Notes under the pieces: generated by a model
Databases searched by the model: none
What the model was told of the DNA's origin: nothing
The model's input: only the letters and a program-made list of their open reading frames with translations
In this document: in pieces, positions 15,177 through 22,839 of the stretch
How positions within the stretch are numbered: position 1 is the stretch's first letter
Layout: every line of letters begins with the position of its first letter
Position numbers and translations under genes: made by a program
NCBI GenBank assembly: GCA_043778315.1
Contig: JAYWGJ010000180.1
Location: 1 to 31,348, forward strand
Length of the DNA: 31,348 bases
Direction: 5' to 3'
Source: JBEEMU01 sp043778315
Lineage (GTDB): Bacteria; Bacteroidota; Bacteroidia; Chitinophagales; Saprospiraceae

Positions 15177-16025
15177 TTATGGATTAACAGGCTTCGGAGC
15201 AGCGTCGCGTTTTGCTTTCGGCGGACTAATCAGATAACTCGCGCCAGCCGAAAGGATAATTGATTTTGCGCCAAGCGCGATATTATCGCCGTAGCCGTAG
15301 CCGTAGCCGCCGCGCACATACGCGCCCCAATGCGACGACGCTTGATAGTGTACGCCAATATCGGCAACATAAAAAATATTGCTGACCGTCTCTATTTTTG
15401 ATGCAACTTCGCCTGCGATAGTGCTTGCCCAGTCTGCGTTTTCGGGTTTTTCTGTGCCTGTCGGACGCTTCGTGATAAACTTATAGCCGCCTTGCGTGCC
15501 TAACGAAAACAGCAGATTATCAGAGCCACCTTTAAAGTAAAACTCCGCTTTCACACCCGCCATCAAGTACTCGAGTGCGTAGGTTGTTTTGCCTTCTTCT
15601 TTGGTAGAAGTCTGTTTTTTGGCGCAATCGATGCCCTGACTTGCCGCAAAAGCAGGCGCGGTGTTGCAAAGCTCTTGTTGCGCTTGTCCTAAAAGACTAA
15701 CAAATTGCTCCGAATTAGTGATTTTTTGCCACGACAACTCGGGGCTTTTTGTTTTGCAATAACCGCCGAGTACGCCCACCGTCACGTTCTTAAATAAGCC
15801 GTACTCAATGCCCATTGTGAGTGGCGGAATGATGACTTCGCTGCCTTGCGTGATGACGTTTTGTACGCCTAACGGGTAGCTGATACCGCCGTTTGCTTTA
15901 AGCATACCTTGCGTGTTCGTTTGCCCGCCCGCCGTGATAACGCTTCTAACAATCTCTATAATTTGGGCGTTAGCCGCAACAAAATAGAGGTTCAAAAAGA
16001 GGAAAAGTGTGATTATTTTTTTCAT
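15177..16025 (-). CDS. outer-membrane beta-barrel protein, unknown role
   Basis: A 282-residue protein with a clear signal peptide (MKKIITLFLFLNLYFVAANA) and a mature part of alternating polar and hydrophobic residues with Gly/Tyr-rich turns, such as GIEYGLFKNVTVGVLGGY and GAYVRGGYGYGYGDN, as expected for an 8-12 stranded barrel. It contains three Cys in the middle loop (GYCKTKS, QELCNTA, GIDCAKK). The C-terminus is a basic proline-rich tail rather than a barrel-closing Phe, so the barrel may end before residue 265. The gene is transcribed from its own promoter-like element at 16105 and lies upstream of the large barrel protein gene. Specific function unknown. Confidence 0.75.
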   Translation of the reverse strand: MKKIITLFLFLNLYFVAANAQIIEIVRSVITAGGQTNTQGMLKANGGISYPLGVQNVITQGSEVIIPPLTMGIEYGLFKNVTVGVLGGYCKTKSPELSWQKITNSEQFVSLLGQAQQELCNTAPAFAASQGIDCAKKQTSTKEEGKTTYALEYLMAGVKAEFYFKGGSDNLLFSLGTQGGYKFITKRPTGTEKPENADWASTIAGEVASKIETVSNIFYVADIGVHYQASSHWGAYVRGGYGYGYGDNIALGAKSIILSAGASYLISPPKAKRDAAPKPVNP

Positions 16026-16104
16026 TTTGTATTGATTTTACTGCGTTAAACAATATTTTTATGATGTGTAATACTAAATTACTATTTTATTATATTAATT
16101 ACCG

Positions 16105-16112
16105 CAAAGTTA
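16105..16112 (-). promoter_or_regulatory. -7 promoter element for the 15177-16025 gene
   Basis: Minus-strand TAACTTTG fits TAnnTTTG and lies about 80 bp before the ATG at 16025. The rest of the divergent spacer 16026-16445 is AT-rich with no gene or RNA that I can recognise. Confidence 0.5.
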
Positions 16113-16445
16113 AGCTATTTTTATTCAAAAACATTAATTATTATAATAATGTGACATAGTTTAGATTGAAAAATATGAGCTGCATTGGTTTTTTAATTTC
16201 AGTTAAAAATAATAGCGTTAAATCTGTGACATTACTTTGAAGCCACTTTTGTATCAAATTTCTTTGTTTAGAATAAATCTAAATAATTTTAATCACTTTT
16301 ATTGACCATTAAATAGGTATTATTTCAAGTGATTTGCTGTATAAAAACTTGATTATTAAGGGTTTATAAGTATTGTCACAAAACAATCATTTTAGTATGA
16401 CCTTTTTATTACAATCTAAATGCCTTTCTCGGCAACTACACAGCA

Positions 16446-16453
16446 TACCTTTG
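16446..16453 (+). promoter_or_regulatory. -7 promoter element of the heme-uptake-like operon
   Basis: TACCTTTG matches TAnnTTTG exactly. It is identical to the element before the ccmC-like gene and before the exonuclease gene. It puts the transcription start near 16458, which argues that the TonB receptor starts downstream of it, most likely at the GTG at 16538. A small inverted repeat TGCC-TTTCTC-GGCA lies just upstream (about 16421-16434) and could be an operator. Confidence 0.55.
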
Positions 16454-16537
16454 CGTTATCAAAACAGTGAATATATTTTGCATCAACGGATTACACAACC
16501 GCTTTTTACCATTTTTATCATAAAAAAAATTTATACT

Positions 16538-18706
16538 GTGCCTTATTCTTACCCCCCCAAACATAATAGGTTAGTAGCTAAAAGTTTATTTATTTTTAGT
16601 TTAGCACTGATAAGTACACATTGCTTTGCGCAAGCCGAAACTGCTTCGGTCGACATTAATGTACCGATAAAATTAGGAGAACCCGACAGCGTTATACTCA
16701 CAACTTTGCAAAATGTGGTGGTGACGGGGACGCGCCGCGAGCAGCAATTTGCGACCGCTACGCTACCAACTTTACTCGTCACGCGTACGCAGCTACAAGC
16801 GACAGGCGCGCTCCGCCTAAGCGACGTGCTAAACGAACAAACGGGCTTAACGCTAACGACAATGCGCAGCACGGGCGTACAAATGCAAGGCTTAAACCCT
16901 GATTATACCTTGATACTTATAGACGGCGAACCGATGATAGGACGTACCGCAGGCGCGATAGAACTTTCGCGGATTGCAGTCGGAAACATACAACAAATAG
17001 AGATTGTGAAAGGCGCGTCGTCGAGTTTATACGGCTCTGACGCGCTCGCAGGCGTAGTGAATATCATTACTAAAAAACCAAAAAATGGCGAGCAAAGTGG
17101 TATGGTTGGCTTGCGCTACGGCACGAATAATACGATAGACGCGAACGCGGACATACAGGTAAAAAAAGGCAAATGGAACGCTACGCTGTTTAGTAACTAT
17201 TTCAAGACAGACGGCTACGACTTAGCAGGCGAAGCCTTTGGCAAAACCGTTGCGCCGTACTATAATTACATGTTTCAGACGCGGGTCGGCTACGACTTTT
17301 CTGACCGTACTAAGCTATCGGTTGCCTTGCGGTATTTTCGCGAAGCGCAAGAAAACGCTTTCGATATCGGTACACCACAAAAGCCTGAGTTTGTGACAGG
17401 CAACGGAAAGCTACATGATGCCAATTTGAACGTTATCGCTTCGCATTTTATTACCGATAAATGGAAAGCAACGCTACGCCTTTACGGTGCAGATTACTAT
17501 ATAGATAATCAGTTGGTTTACCAAAAAAACAGTGAACTCTACCAAAGCGATATTTTTAATCAACGGTTCATGCGTCCCGAATTGATTTCGGAATATTCGT
17601 TCGATACCAAAAATGCATTGACACTCGGCGCAGGACATTCGCAAGAAAGCGTCAATTCTACCCGTTACACGGAAGCTAAATATTTTAATAATACTTATGC
17701 TTTTGTGCAACATGAATGGCAACCCGTAAAAGCATTTACATTAATTGCAGGCGGACGACTCGATGTACATAGTGCTTACGCGACGCAGTTCAGTCCCAAA
17801 ATTTCGGCGCGATACGACGTGAATAAGGTGTTGGCGATACGCGCTTCTACGGGTGTGGGTTTCAAATCGCCCGATTTCAGACAATTGTACCTGTCGTTTA
17901 ATAACGCGGTAGCGGGTTACAGCGTATTTGGCTCGCAAGAACTCGCGTCAAATGTGGCGGTGCTGCAAACGGAAAATCAGATTGCGGAGCTACTTGTCGG
18001 CCCTACTTCTTTCGGCAAATTAGAAGCGGAACGCTCACGTGCCTACAATTTTGGCATACAATTAAAGCCGAATAAGGCGATTTTGGGTACGATAAATGCG
18101 TTTCGTAATGACATCGACAACTTGATAGAAACACAAATAGTAGCCCGCAAAACGAATGGTCAAGCGGTGTATAGTTATCGCAATATTAATAAAGTGTTCA
18201 CGCAAGGGGTTGATATGGATTGGCAATGGCAGATGAATAATTTGTTTAGTTTGTCGGCAGGTTATCAATATTTGGAGGCGAAAGATAAGGAAGTTTTGAG
18301 CAAATTGGCGGCAGGCGAAGTGTATCGCCGCGACCCTGTCACCTACGATACTAAAAGAGTAACGGTTGCCGAATACGGCGGTTTGTTCAATCGCTCGGCG
18401 CACAGCGCGAATATGAAATTGTATTTTGAGAGTAAAAATAAGGACTGGTCGGCTACGGTGCGCACGATATATAAAGGTAGGTTTGGCTTCGCCGACCGCA
18501 ACGCAAACGTGATATTAGATGCTGATAATGAATACGTTAAAGGTTACTTCGTTACCAATATGTCCGTTTCCAAAACATTCAAACAAAAATACACGGTGCA
18601 GTTAGGCTGCGATAATGTACTGAACTACACCGACGCGCTCTATATTCCTACTATGCCAGGTCGCTTAGTTTGGGCAAAGGTAAATTTTAGTTTTGGACGG
18701 AAATAA
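16538..18706 (+). CDS. TonB-dependent receptor, HmuR-like (heme uptake)
   Basis: Outer-membrane TonB-dependent receptor; from the GTG at 16538 it has 722 residues. The signal peptide region is RLVAKSLFIFSLALISTHCFAQ. A TonB-box-like NVVVTGTR precedes the plug domain, which carries the conserved LSDVLNEQTGLTL, LILIDGEPMIGR and IEIVKGASSSLYGSDALAGVVNIITKK pattern. A 22-strand-type barrel follows, with GFKSPDFRQLYLSFNNA, the form found in HmuR-type receptors of Bacteroidota, and a C-terminus KVNFSFGRK. The direct neighbour downstream is an HmuY-family lipoprotein, so heme (or another cofactor delivered by HmuY homologues) is the probable ligand. The frame is open back to 16373, but no ATG is close to the signal peptide and the promoter lies at 16446; the GTG is my best start. 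No regulator is adjacent. Confidence 0.87.
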   Translation: MPYSYPPKHNRLVAKSLFIFSLALISTHCFAQAETASVDINVPIKLGEPDSVILTTLQNVVVTGTRREQQFATATLPTLLVTRTQLQATGALRLSDVLNEQTGLTLTTMRSTGVQMQGLNPDYTLILIDGEPMIGRTAGAIELSRIAVGNIQQIEIVKGASSSLYGSDALAGVVNIITKKPKNGEQSGMVGLRYGTNNTIDANADIQVKKGKWNATLFSNYFKTDGYDLAGEAFGKTVAPYYNYMFQTRVGYDFSDRTKLSVALRYFREAQENAFDIGTPQKPEFVTGNGKLHDANLNVIASHFITDKWKATLRLYGADYYIDNQLVYQKNSELYQSDIFNQRFMRPELISEYSFDTKNALTLGAGHSQESVNSTRYTEAKYFNNTYAFVQHEWQPVKAFTLIAGGRLDVHSAYATQFSPKISARYDVNKVLAIRASTGVGFKSPDFRQLYLSFNNAVAGYSVFGSQELASNVAVLQTENQIAELLVGPTSFGKLEAERSRAYNFGIQLKPNKAILGTINAFRNDIDNLIETQIVARKTNGQAVYSYRNINKVFTQGVDMDWQWQMNNLFSLSAGYQYLEAKDKEVLSKLAAGEVYRRDPVTYDTKRVTVAEYGGLFNRSAHSANMKLYFESKNKDWSATVRTIYKGRFGFADRNANVILDADNEYVKGYFVTNMSVSKTFKQKYTVQLGCDNVLNYTDALYIPTMPGRLVWAKVNFSFGRK

Positions 18707-18765
18707 ATCACAAAACATATCGAAAATATTTTTTTTAGTATATATACATTTTTAATCTTATTAAT

Positions 18766-18803
18766 AATTTAAAATCAATTTAAAATCAATTTAAAATCAA
18801 TTT
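18766..18803 (+). repeat. 11-bp tandem repeat before the hmuY-like gene
   Basis: Three and a half units of AATTTAAAATC (18766-18776, 18777-18787, 18788-18798, partial 18799-18803), the last ending 3 bp before the ATG at 18807. Being in the leader, copy number could change ribosome access. Confidence 0.85.
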
Positions 18804-18806
18804 ACA

Positions 18807-19412
18807 ATGCAAAAATTTATGATTGGCGCAGCAGTAATGCTCGCATTGGCAACTGTTTCTTGTCAGAGACCAAAGGACGAAGAGGTTACACCAACCGAGA
18901 GCGCGCTTCCAGTAGTGCGCGTAACGAACCTCGCGGTTCAGCCTAGTACGGGGTCTTTTACGCTTTACAGCCTAAAAGACAACAAACAAGTAGCGAACAG
19001 CGATAGTGCTACCACAAAATGGGACATTGGTTTCCGTTCTACAACACTTATTTTTAATGCTGCGTCACGCGGTCCAGGCGCGGGCGGCGCGTTGATGCAA
19101 ACGGGTATATTTAGCGATTTTGCTACTGCACCTACCACGGGCTATCGATTAGACACCTCGGCTGTCGCACCACCTGTATATGCCGTTATTCCAAGCTCGG
19201 GTAAAGGTTGGTATGATTACAACGCTACTGCAAATACTATCACGCCATCAGCGGGTAAATTTATCGCGGTGCGCACCGCAGAAGGCAAATATGCGAAACT
19301 AGAAATATTGTCGTATTACAAAGATGCACCCGCTACACCTGATGCGACAAGTATTGCAAGAAATTATAACTTCCGCTTTGTGTATCAGCCAAATGGCACG
19401 AAGTTAAAATAA
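18807..19412 (+). CDS. HmuY-family lipoprotein
   Basis: Surface or periplasm-facing lipoprotein of the HmuY family, whose P. gingivalis member scavenges heme and passes it to the TonB receptor HmuR. The 201-residue product has a signal peptide with Cys19 (ALATVSC). Family features are TKWDIGFRSTTLIFNAASRG (70-89), GWYDYN (134-139), KYAKLEILSYYK (161-172) and NFRFVYQPNG near the end. The protein has no histidine, and only one methionine (Met97) after the signal peptide. P. gingivalis HmuY binds heme through two His, and some homologues use two Met, so heme ligation here must differ or be absent. It follows the receptor gene by 100 bp and is terminated at 19436. Confidence 0.87.
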   Translation: MQKFMIGAAVMLALATVSCQRPKDEEVTPTESALPVVRVTNLAVQPSTGSFTLYSLKDNKQVANSDSATTKWDIGFRSTTLIFNAASRGPGAGGALMQTGIFSDFATAPTTGYRLDTSAVAPPVYAVIPSSGKGWYDYNATANTITPSAGKFIAVRTAEGKYAKLEILSYYKDAPATPDATSIARNYNFRFVYQPNGTKLK

Positions 19413-19435
19413 ATTATCGTTTTTTTTATTAAAAA

Positions 19436-19474
19436 AACGTCCCTTTCTCACGAGTAGAAAGGGACGTTTTTTGT
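19436..19474. terminator. bidirectional terminator between hmuY-like and TPR genes
   Basis: A perfect 13-bp stem, AACGTCCCTTTCT (19436-19448) and AGAAAGGGACGTT (19456-19468), with a 7-nt loop, flanked by A and T runs. It sits between converging genes. Confidence 0.93.
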
Positions 19475-19499
19475 TTTTTTATAATTTATGTTTACAAAC

Positions 19500-20381
19500 T
19501 TACATTTGTTTGGTGCGTTGCTTGCTGCGTTCTTGTTCGGCGCGCTGACGTGCTTTTTGCGCGACTACAGAACTCGGATTGAGCCGCAAAGCGGCATCAA
19601 AATCGTGTACCGCGATGGCGTATTTGCCTAAGCTCTGGTATATCAATCCGCGTTCAACGAGTGTATTTTCGGTCGGGTGTGCGATGATTAGGTCGTTGTA
19701 GTCGGTCAGTGCGCCGTTCACGTCGCCCGTAGTGTATTTGGCGCGGGCGCGGTTGCTGCGGGCAGCCGCGAACGTAGGGTCGAGGCGGAGCGCGTAGTCG
19801 AGGTCGGCGATAGCCGACTGCCATTGTGCTGCCGATATTTTGGCGAAAGCACGGTCGTTAAAATTAGCCGCGATAGGGTTGAGGCGCACTACGCGGTCAA
19901 AATCAGCGACCGCAAGGCGCGCGTCGCCGCTTTCTAATCGCGCTTTTGCACGGAGATAAAACGCGCGTTCTTCGGTCGGCATCATGCTCAGTACGCGCCC
20001 GCAATCTTTAATCACCGCGTCATATTCGCGAAAAAGTAAGTTGGCTTGCGCCCGACAAAGGAGCGGCGCGCAACGGGTCGGCGCGAGTTGCGCTGCTGCG
20101 CTAAAACTTTGTATGGCAGGTTTGGTGTATCCGAGCATCAGTTCCGCACCGCCCTTGCTCATATATATAGTATACGGGTCGTGCGCACCGTGTAGCGCAT
20201 GGTCAAAATATGCGGCGGCAGCGGCGTAATCGGCGGCTTGATAAGCAGCGTCGCCCTTATGTTGCCACTCGACAGATTCGGTACGATGCAGATTAGCCGC
20301 TTTTTGTGCCGTAGCATTATTGCCAAATAAAATAAAGCAAAAAATAGCTATTTGCAACGAATTATTGGTTAAGTATATCAA
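19500..20381 (-). CDS. TPR-repeat protein, probably exported
   Basis: A 293-residue protein made of about six to seven tetratricopeptide repeats (residues about 35-280). Typical repeat signatures are DAAYQAADYAAAAAYFDHAL, AVADFDRVVRLNP, AIADLDYALRLDP, ALTDYNDLI and AVHDFDAALRLNP. The N-terminus has a hydrophobic segment (IAIFCFILFGNNATA-Q) that looks like a signal peptide. TPR proteins bind protein partners; the partner here is unknown. The gene has no ATG; the first plausible initiation codon is TTG at 20381. A CTG at 20387 would add only two residues. No -7 element is clear in front of it. The tail is basic and Gln-rich (RAEQERSKQRTKQM). Confidence 0.85.
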   Translation of the reverse strand: MIYLTNNSLQIAIFCFILFGNNATAQKAANLHRTESVEWQHKGDAAYQAADYAAAAAYFDHALHGAHDPYTIYMSKGGAELMLGYTKPAIQSFSAAAQLAPTRCAPLLCRAQANLLFREYDAVIKDCGRVLSMMPTEERAFYLRAKARLESGDARLAVADFDRVVRLNPIAANFNDRAFAKISAAQWQSAIADLDYALRLDPTFAAARSNRARAKYTTGDVNGALTDYNDLIIAHPTENTLVERGLIYQSLGKYAIAVHDFDAALRLNPSSVVAQKARQRAEQERSKQRTKQM

Positions 20382-20429
20382 AACCAGTATTTTTTAAGGG
20401 TGAGTTAGGACGCAATTATTGGTTTGGTA

Positions 20430-20460
20430 GGTATAATATTCATACTTCAAATATTATACC
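20430..20460. other. inverted repeat in spacer upstream of the TPR gene
   Basis: An 11-bp perfect inverted repeat, GGTATAATATT (20430-20440) and AATATTATACC (20450-20460), with a 9-nt spacer. There is no T run, so it is more likely a binding site or mobile-element end than a terminator. The rest of 20461-20587 shows TGCTTTTGCA-like short repeats (near 20510 and 20531) but nothing nameable. Confidence 0.5.
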
Positions 20461-20587
20461 AAATAATATATATGGTAATAGTAAATGTTGTAAATTGTCC
20501 CAAATAAGATGCTTTTGCAGGAAAAATAGTTGCTTTTGCAATAAAAAAATTGATGCAAAAACATTTTGTTGTATGAAAAAAAGTAGT

Positions 20588-20706
20588 TAGCTGAAATAAA
20601 ATACCCGATATTCTTTATCTACACTCTAAAAATAGCTTAACCCTACGTTTCACTACGGTTTAACTATTTTTTTTCGTTCCCGATAATATCGTTTATTTTA
20701 AAACAT
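20588..20706 (+). repeat. dispersed repeat B, copy 1
   Basis: An intact copy of the repeat also found at 25223-25342 (same strand) and split at 2728-3235 (opposite strand). Shared blocks in order: TAGCTGAAATAAA, TTTATCTACACT, AAAAATAG, CCTACG, CGGTTTAACTATTTTT, CGTTCCCGATAAT, TTTAAAACATA. The intervening bases differ, so it is an old copy. It ends just upstream of the promoter of the exonuclease/GIY-YIG gene. Confidence 0.75.
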
Positions 20707-20711
20707 ATACT

Positions 20712-20719
20712 TACCTTTG
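20712..20719 (+). promoter_or_regulatory. -7 promoter element of the exonuclease/GIY-YIG gene
   Basis: TACCTTTG fits TAnnTTTG and lies 35 bp before the TTG start at 20755. It directly abuts repeat B copy 1. Confidence 0.6.
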
Positions 20720-20754
20720 TTTTCATAACTTCGAAAAAAATAAAAAACGACACT

Positions 20755-22125
20755 TTGTTTGCTATAATAGATGTAGAAACCACGGGCGGACGACCGCCGA
20801 TAGACCGCGTCACCGAAATAGCGATTGTCATACACGACGGCGAAAACGTGATAGACACTTACTCGTCGCTCGTGAACCCTGAACGCTCGATACCGTACCA
20901 AATCCAAAACCTCACGGGGATAACGGACGCGATGGTGGCGGTTGCGCCGAAGTTTTATGAGGTTGCCAAAAAAATAATCGAACTCACCGAAGGCTGCGTT
21001 TTTGTGGCGCATAACGTCGCGTTCGACTACAAGTTTGTGCAGTCGGAGTTCAAGATGTTGGGCTATGCGTTTCAGCGCAAACGCTTGTGTACCGTGCGTT
21101 TAGGTCGGCAACTCCTGCCTGGGCATCGCTCCTACGCGCTCGGCAATATCACCCGCGCCTTAGGTATTCCGCTCACGGGCGCGCACCGCGCCCTGAACGA
21201 CGCGATGGCAACAGCGCACCTATTCGACCGTTTATTGGAAGCCGACGACGACAGCGTGGTGATGAGCGCGATGCTCAATCACGGCGTAGTCGCTACCCGT
21301 CTGCCTAATAATATCACGATGCAGCAACTCGATGACCTGCCCGAAAGCTGCGGCGTTTATTATTTTTATAATGACCTCAAAGAGGTGATTTATGTGGGCA
21401 AAAGCATCAATATCCGCAAACGGGTGATGGAGCATTTTGCCAATAAAAAATCAGTCGCGGCGCGTATGCTGCACGCGATTACGGATATTTCTTTTGAGAA
21501 AACGGGTACGGAACTGCTCGCGTTATTGCTCGAGAGCCAAGAAATAAAGCAAATACAGCCGCAATACAATAAGGCACAAGTGCCAAAACGCACGACTTTC
21601 AACCTGTTTTATTACACCGACGAACAAGGCTATTTTCGGTTTGATGTGGCGAGCGGCAACCTCCGCAACGTGACGATACTCGCCTCCTACCCGACGGGTA
21701 ACACGGGCAAAAGTATGCTCCGCAGCTTTCAGCAGCAGTACCAACTCTGTCCGCATCTGATGCAAAGCAACCCTTCTACGCACTCCTGTTTTATGGTGCA
21801 TCTCGGCAAGTGCGCAGGCGCGTGTACGGGCGCGGAAGCCCTGAGCAGCTACAACGAACGCGCCCAAAAAATCATACAAAACTTCCGCAACGACCGCTTC
21901 GAGGGCAACGATTTTTTCTTGGTAGAACCCACCGACGAACCCAACGAACTCGCTATCGTACTCATACAAAACCATATTTATAGAGGCTACGGCACGGTGA
22001 GCCGCGAAGACCCGCCCGAGGCGTGGCACGAAGCGATACAGCCGCGCGGACATAATTTTGACGTGGCGCAAATCATCAAAGAGTATATGCGGAAGGGTGG
22101 GAATATGCGGAAGGTGATGGTGTGA
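20755..22125 (+). CDS. DEDDh exonuclease / GIY-YIG endonuclease fusion
   Basis: A 456-residue two-domain DNA-processing protein. Residues 1-175 are a DnaQ-like 3'-5' exonuclease with FAIIDVETTGG (acidic Asp6 and Glu8), HNVAFDY (Asp91) and HRALND (His144, Asp149), so all DEDDh residues are present. Residues about 195-285 are a GIY-YIG nuclease domain of the UvrC/Cho type: CGVYYFYNDLKEVIYVGKS with GVY at 200 and YVG at 213, followed by an Arg (RKRV) and a Glu in LLALLLESQEIK. The C-terminal 170 residues are family-specific and contain three Cys (QLCPHLM, HSCFMVHLGKCAGAC). Similar fusions are known in other bacteria. It starts at TTG, as no ATG precedes the first conserved strand. A repair role is plausible but not shown here. 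Confidence 0.88.
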   Translation: MFAIIDVETTGGRPPIDRVTEIAIVIHDGENVIDTYSSLVNPERSIPYQIQNLTGITDAMVAVAPKFYEVAKKIIELTEGCVFVAHNVAFDYKFVQSEFKMLGYAFQRKRLCTVRLGRQLLPGHRSYALGNITRALGIPLTGAHRALNDAMATAHLFDRLLEADDDSVVMSAMLNHGVVATRLPNNITMQQLDDLPESCGVYYFYNDLKEVIYVGKSINIRKRVMEHFANKKSVAARMLHAITDISFEKTGTELLALLLESQEIKQIQPQYNKAQVPKRTTFNLFYYTDEQGYFRFDVASGNLRNVTILASYPTGNTGKSMLRSFQQQYQLCPHLMQSNPSTHSCFMVHLGKCAGACTGAEALSSYNERAQKIIQNFRNDRFEGNDFFLVEPTDEPNELAIVLIQNHIYRGYGTVSREDPPEAWHEAIQPRGHNFDVAQIIKEYMRKGGNMRKVMV

Positions 22126-22154
22126 GGGAGGCACTAAAACCTTATAATTTTTTT

Positions 22155-22727
22155 ATGACAAAATACCTTTACCTTTTACTCGCCTTATTTTTCGCGTCGT
22201 CGTGCAATAGTATCGTCAAAAATGGTTTAGGCATAAATGAGCCGACGGCAAATCGAGCGAAAATCGCAGCTTTTGCGCGTAAAATTCCTATAAAAGCGTA
22301 CTATTATCTGCAAAAAGATAAATATTTGGATTTTATCAAAGAAAATATTGCGGATACTAATATGGTACAAAAATTTTGTCAGCCGTTGCAAGTACTTTCT
22401 TTCAAAAACGGCATACTGCGTAGCATGAGCGTGAACTGCAACGCGAGAGGTTTTCCGAACTTAAAATGGAGGTTTCAGACCGATAGCCTCGGCGGATTTA
22501 TAGGAAATATGCAGCGCATTCCTGCGCAGTTTGGTATTCAAAATTACTTGTCGGCGTGTGGCGCGGGTGACGTTTTATATGATACTGAAAATCAAATTGT
22601 GGTGCAATGGAGCTATGTTACAGGTCGGCAAACGCAGTTGATGATTAGAAAACTGCAAAAAATTTATCCTAAGCAAAATATCATTTATATCAATAATGAT
22701 GCGTTGTATGTAGAACAAAAAGAATGA
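22155..22727 (+). CDS. putative lipoprotein of unknown function
   Basis: A 190-residue protein with a short signal (MTKYLYLLLALFFASSC), where Cys17 follows a lipobox-like FASS. The mature sequence, for example PIKAYYYLQKDKYLDFIKENI and CGAGDVLYDTENQIVVQW, belongs to no family I can name. I prefer the ATG at 22155 over an upstream in-frame GTG at 22122, because the signal peptide starts there. It begins 29 bp after the exonuclease gene stop, so the two are likely co-transcribed. A terminator follows. Confidence 0.75.
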   Translation: MTKYLYLLLALFFASSCNSIVKNGLGINEPTANRAKIAAFARKIPIKAYYYLQKDKYLDFIKENIADTNMVQKFCQPLQVLSFKNGILRSMSVNCNARGFPNLKWRFQTDSLGGFIGNMQRIPAQFGIQNYLSACGAGDVLYDTENQIVVQWSYVTGRQTQLMIRKLQKIYPKQNIIYINNDALYVEQKE

Positions 22728-22767
22728 GTTGAGATGGGAAAAAGTAAGATTATTCCCACACAAAAAA

Positions 22768-22808
22768 AAAACGTTACCGACACCACAACAGGCATCGATA
22801 ACGTTTTT
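22768..22808. terminator. bidirectional terminator between the lipoprotein and POT genes
   Basis: A 13-bp stem with one mismatch, AAAACGTTACCGA (22768-22780) and TCGATAACGTTTT (22795-22807), preceded by an A run. The loop side carries CACC and GGCA, as in the terminator at 31008-31046. Confidence 0.9.
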
Positions 22809-22839
22809 GTTTATACAATTACGCTCAAAACTACACGCC

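Noticed and set aside
21523..22134. 203-residue minus-strand frame
   Set aside because: Antisense to the exonuclease/GIY-YIG fusion; no recognisable domain.
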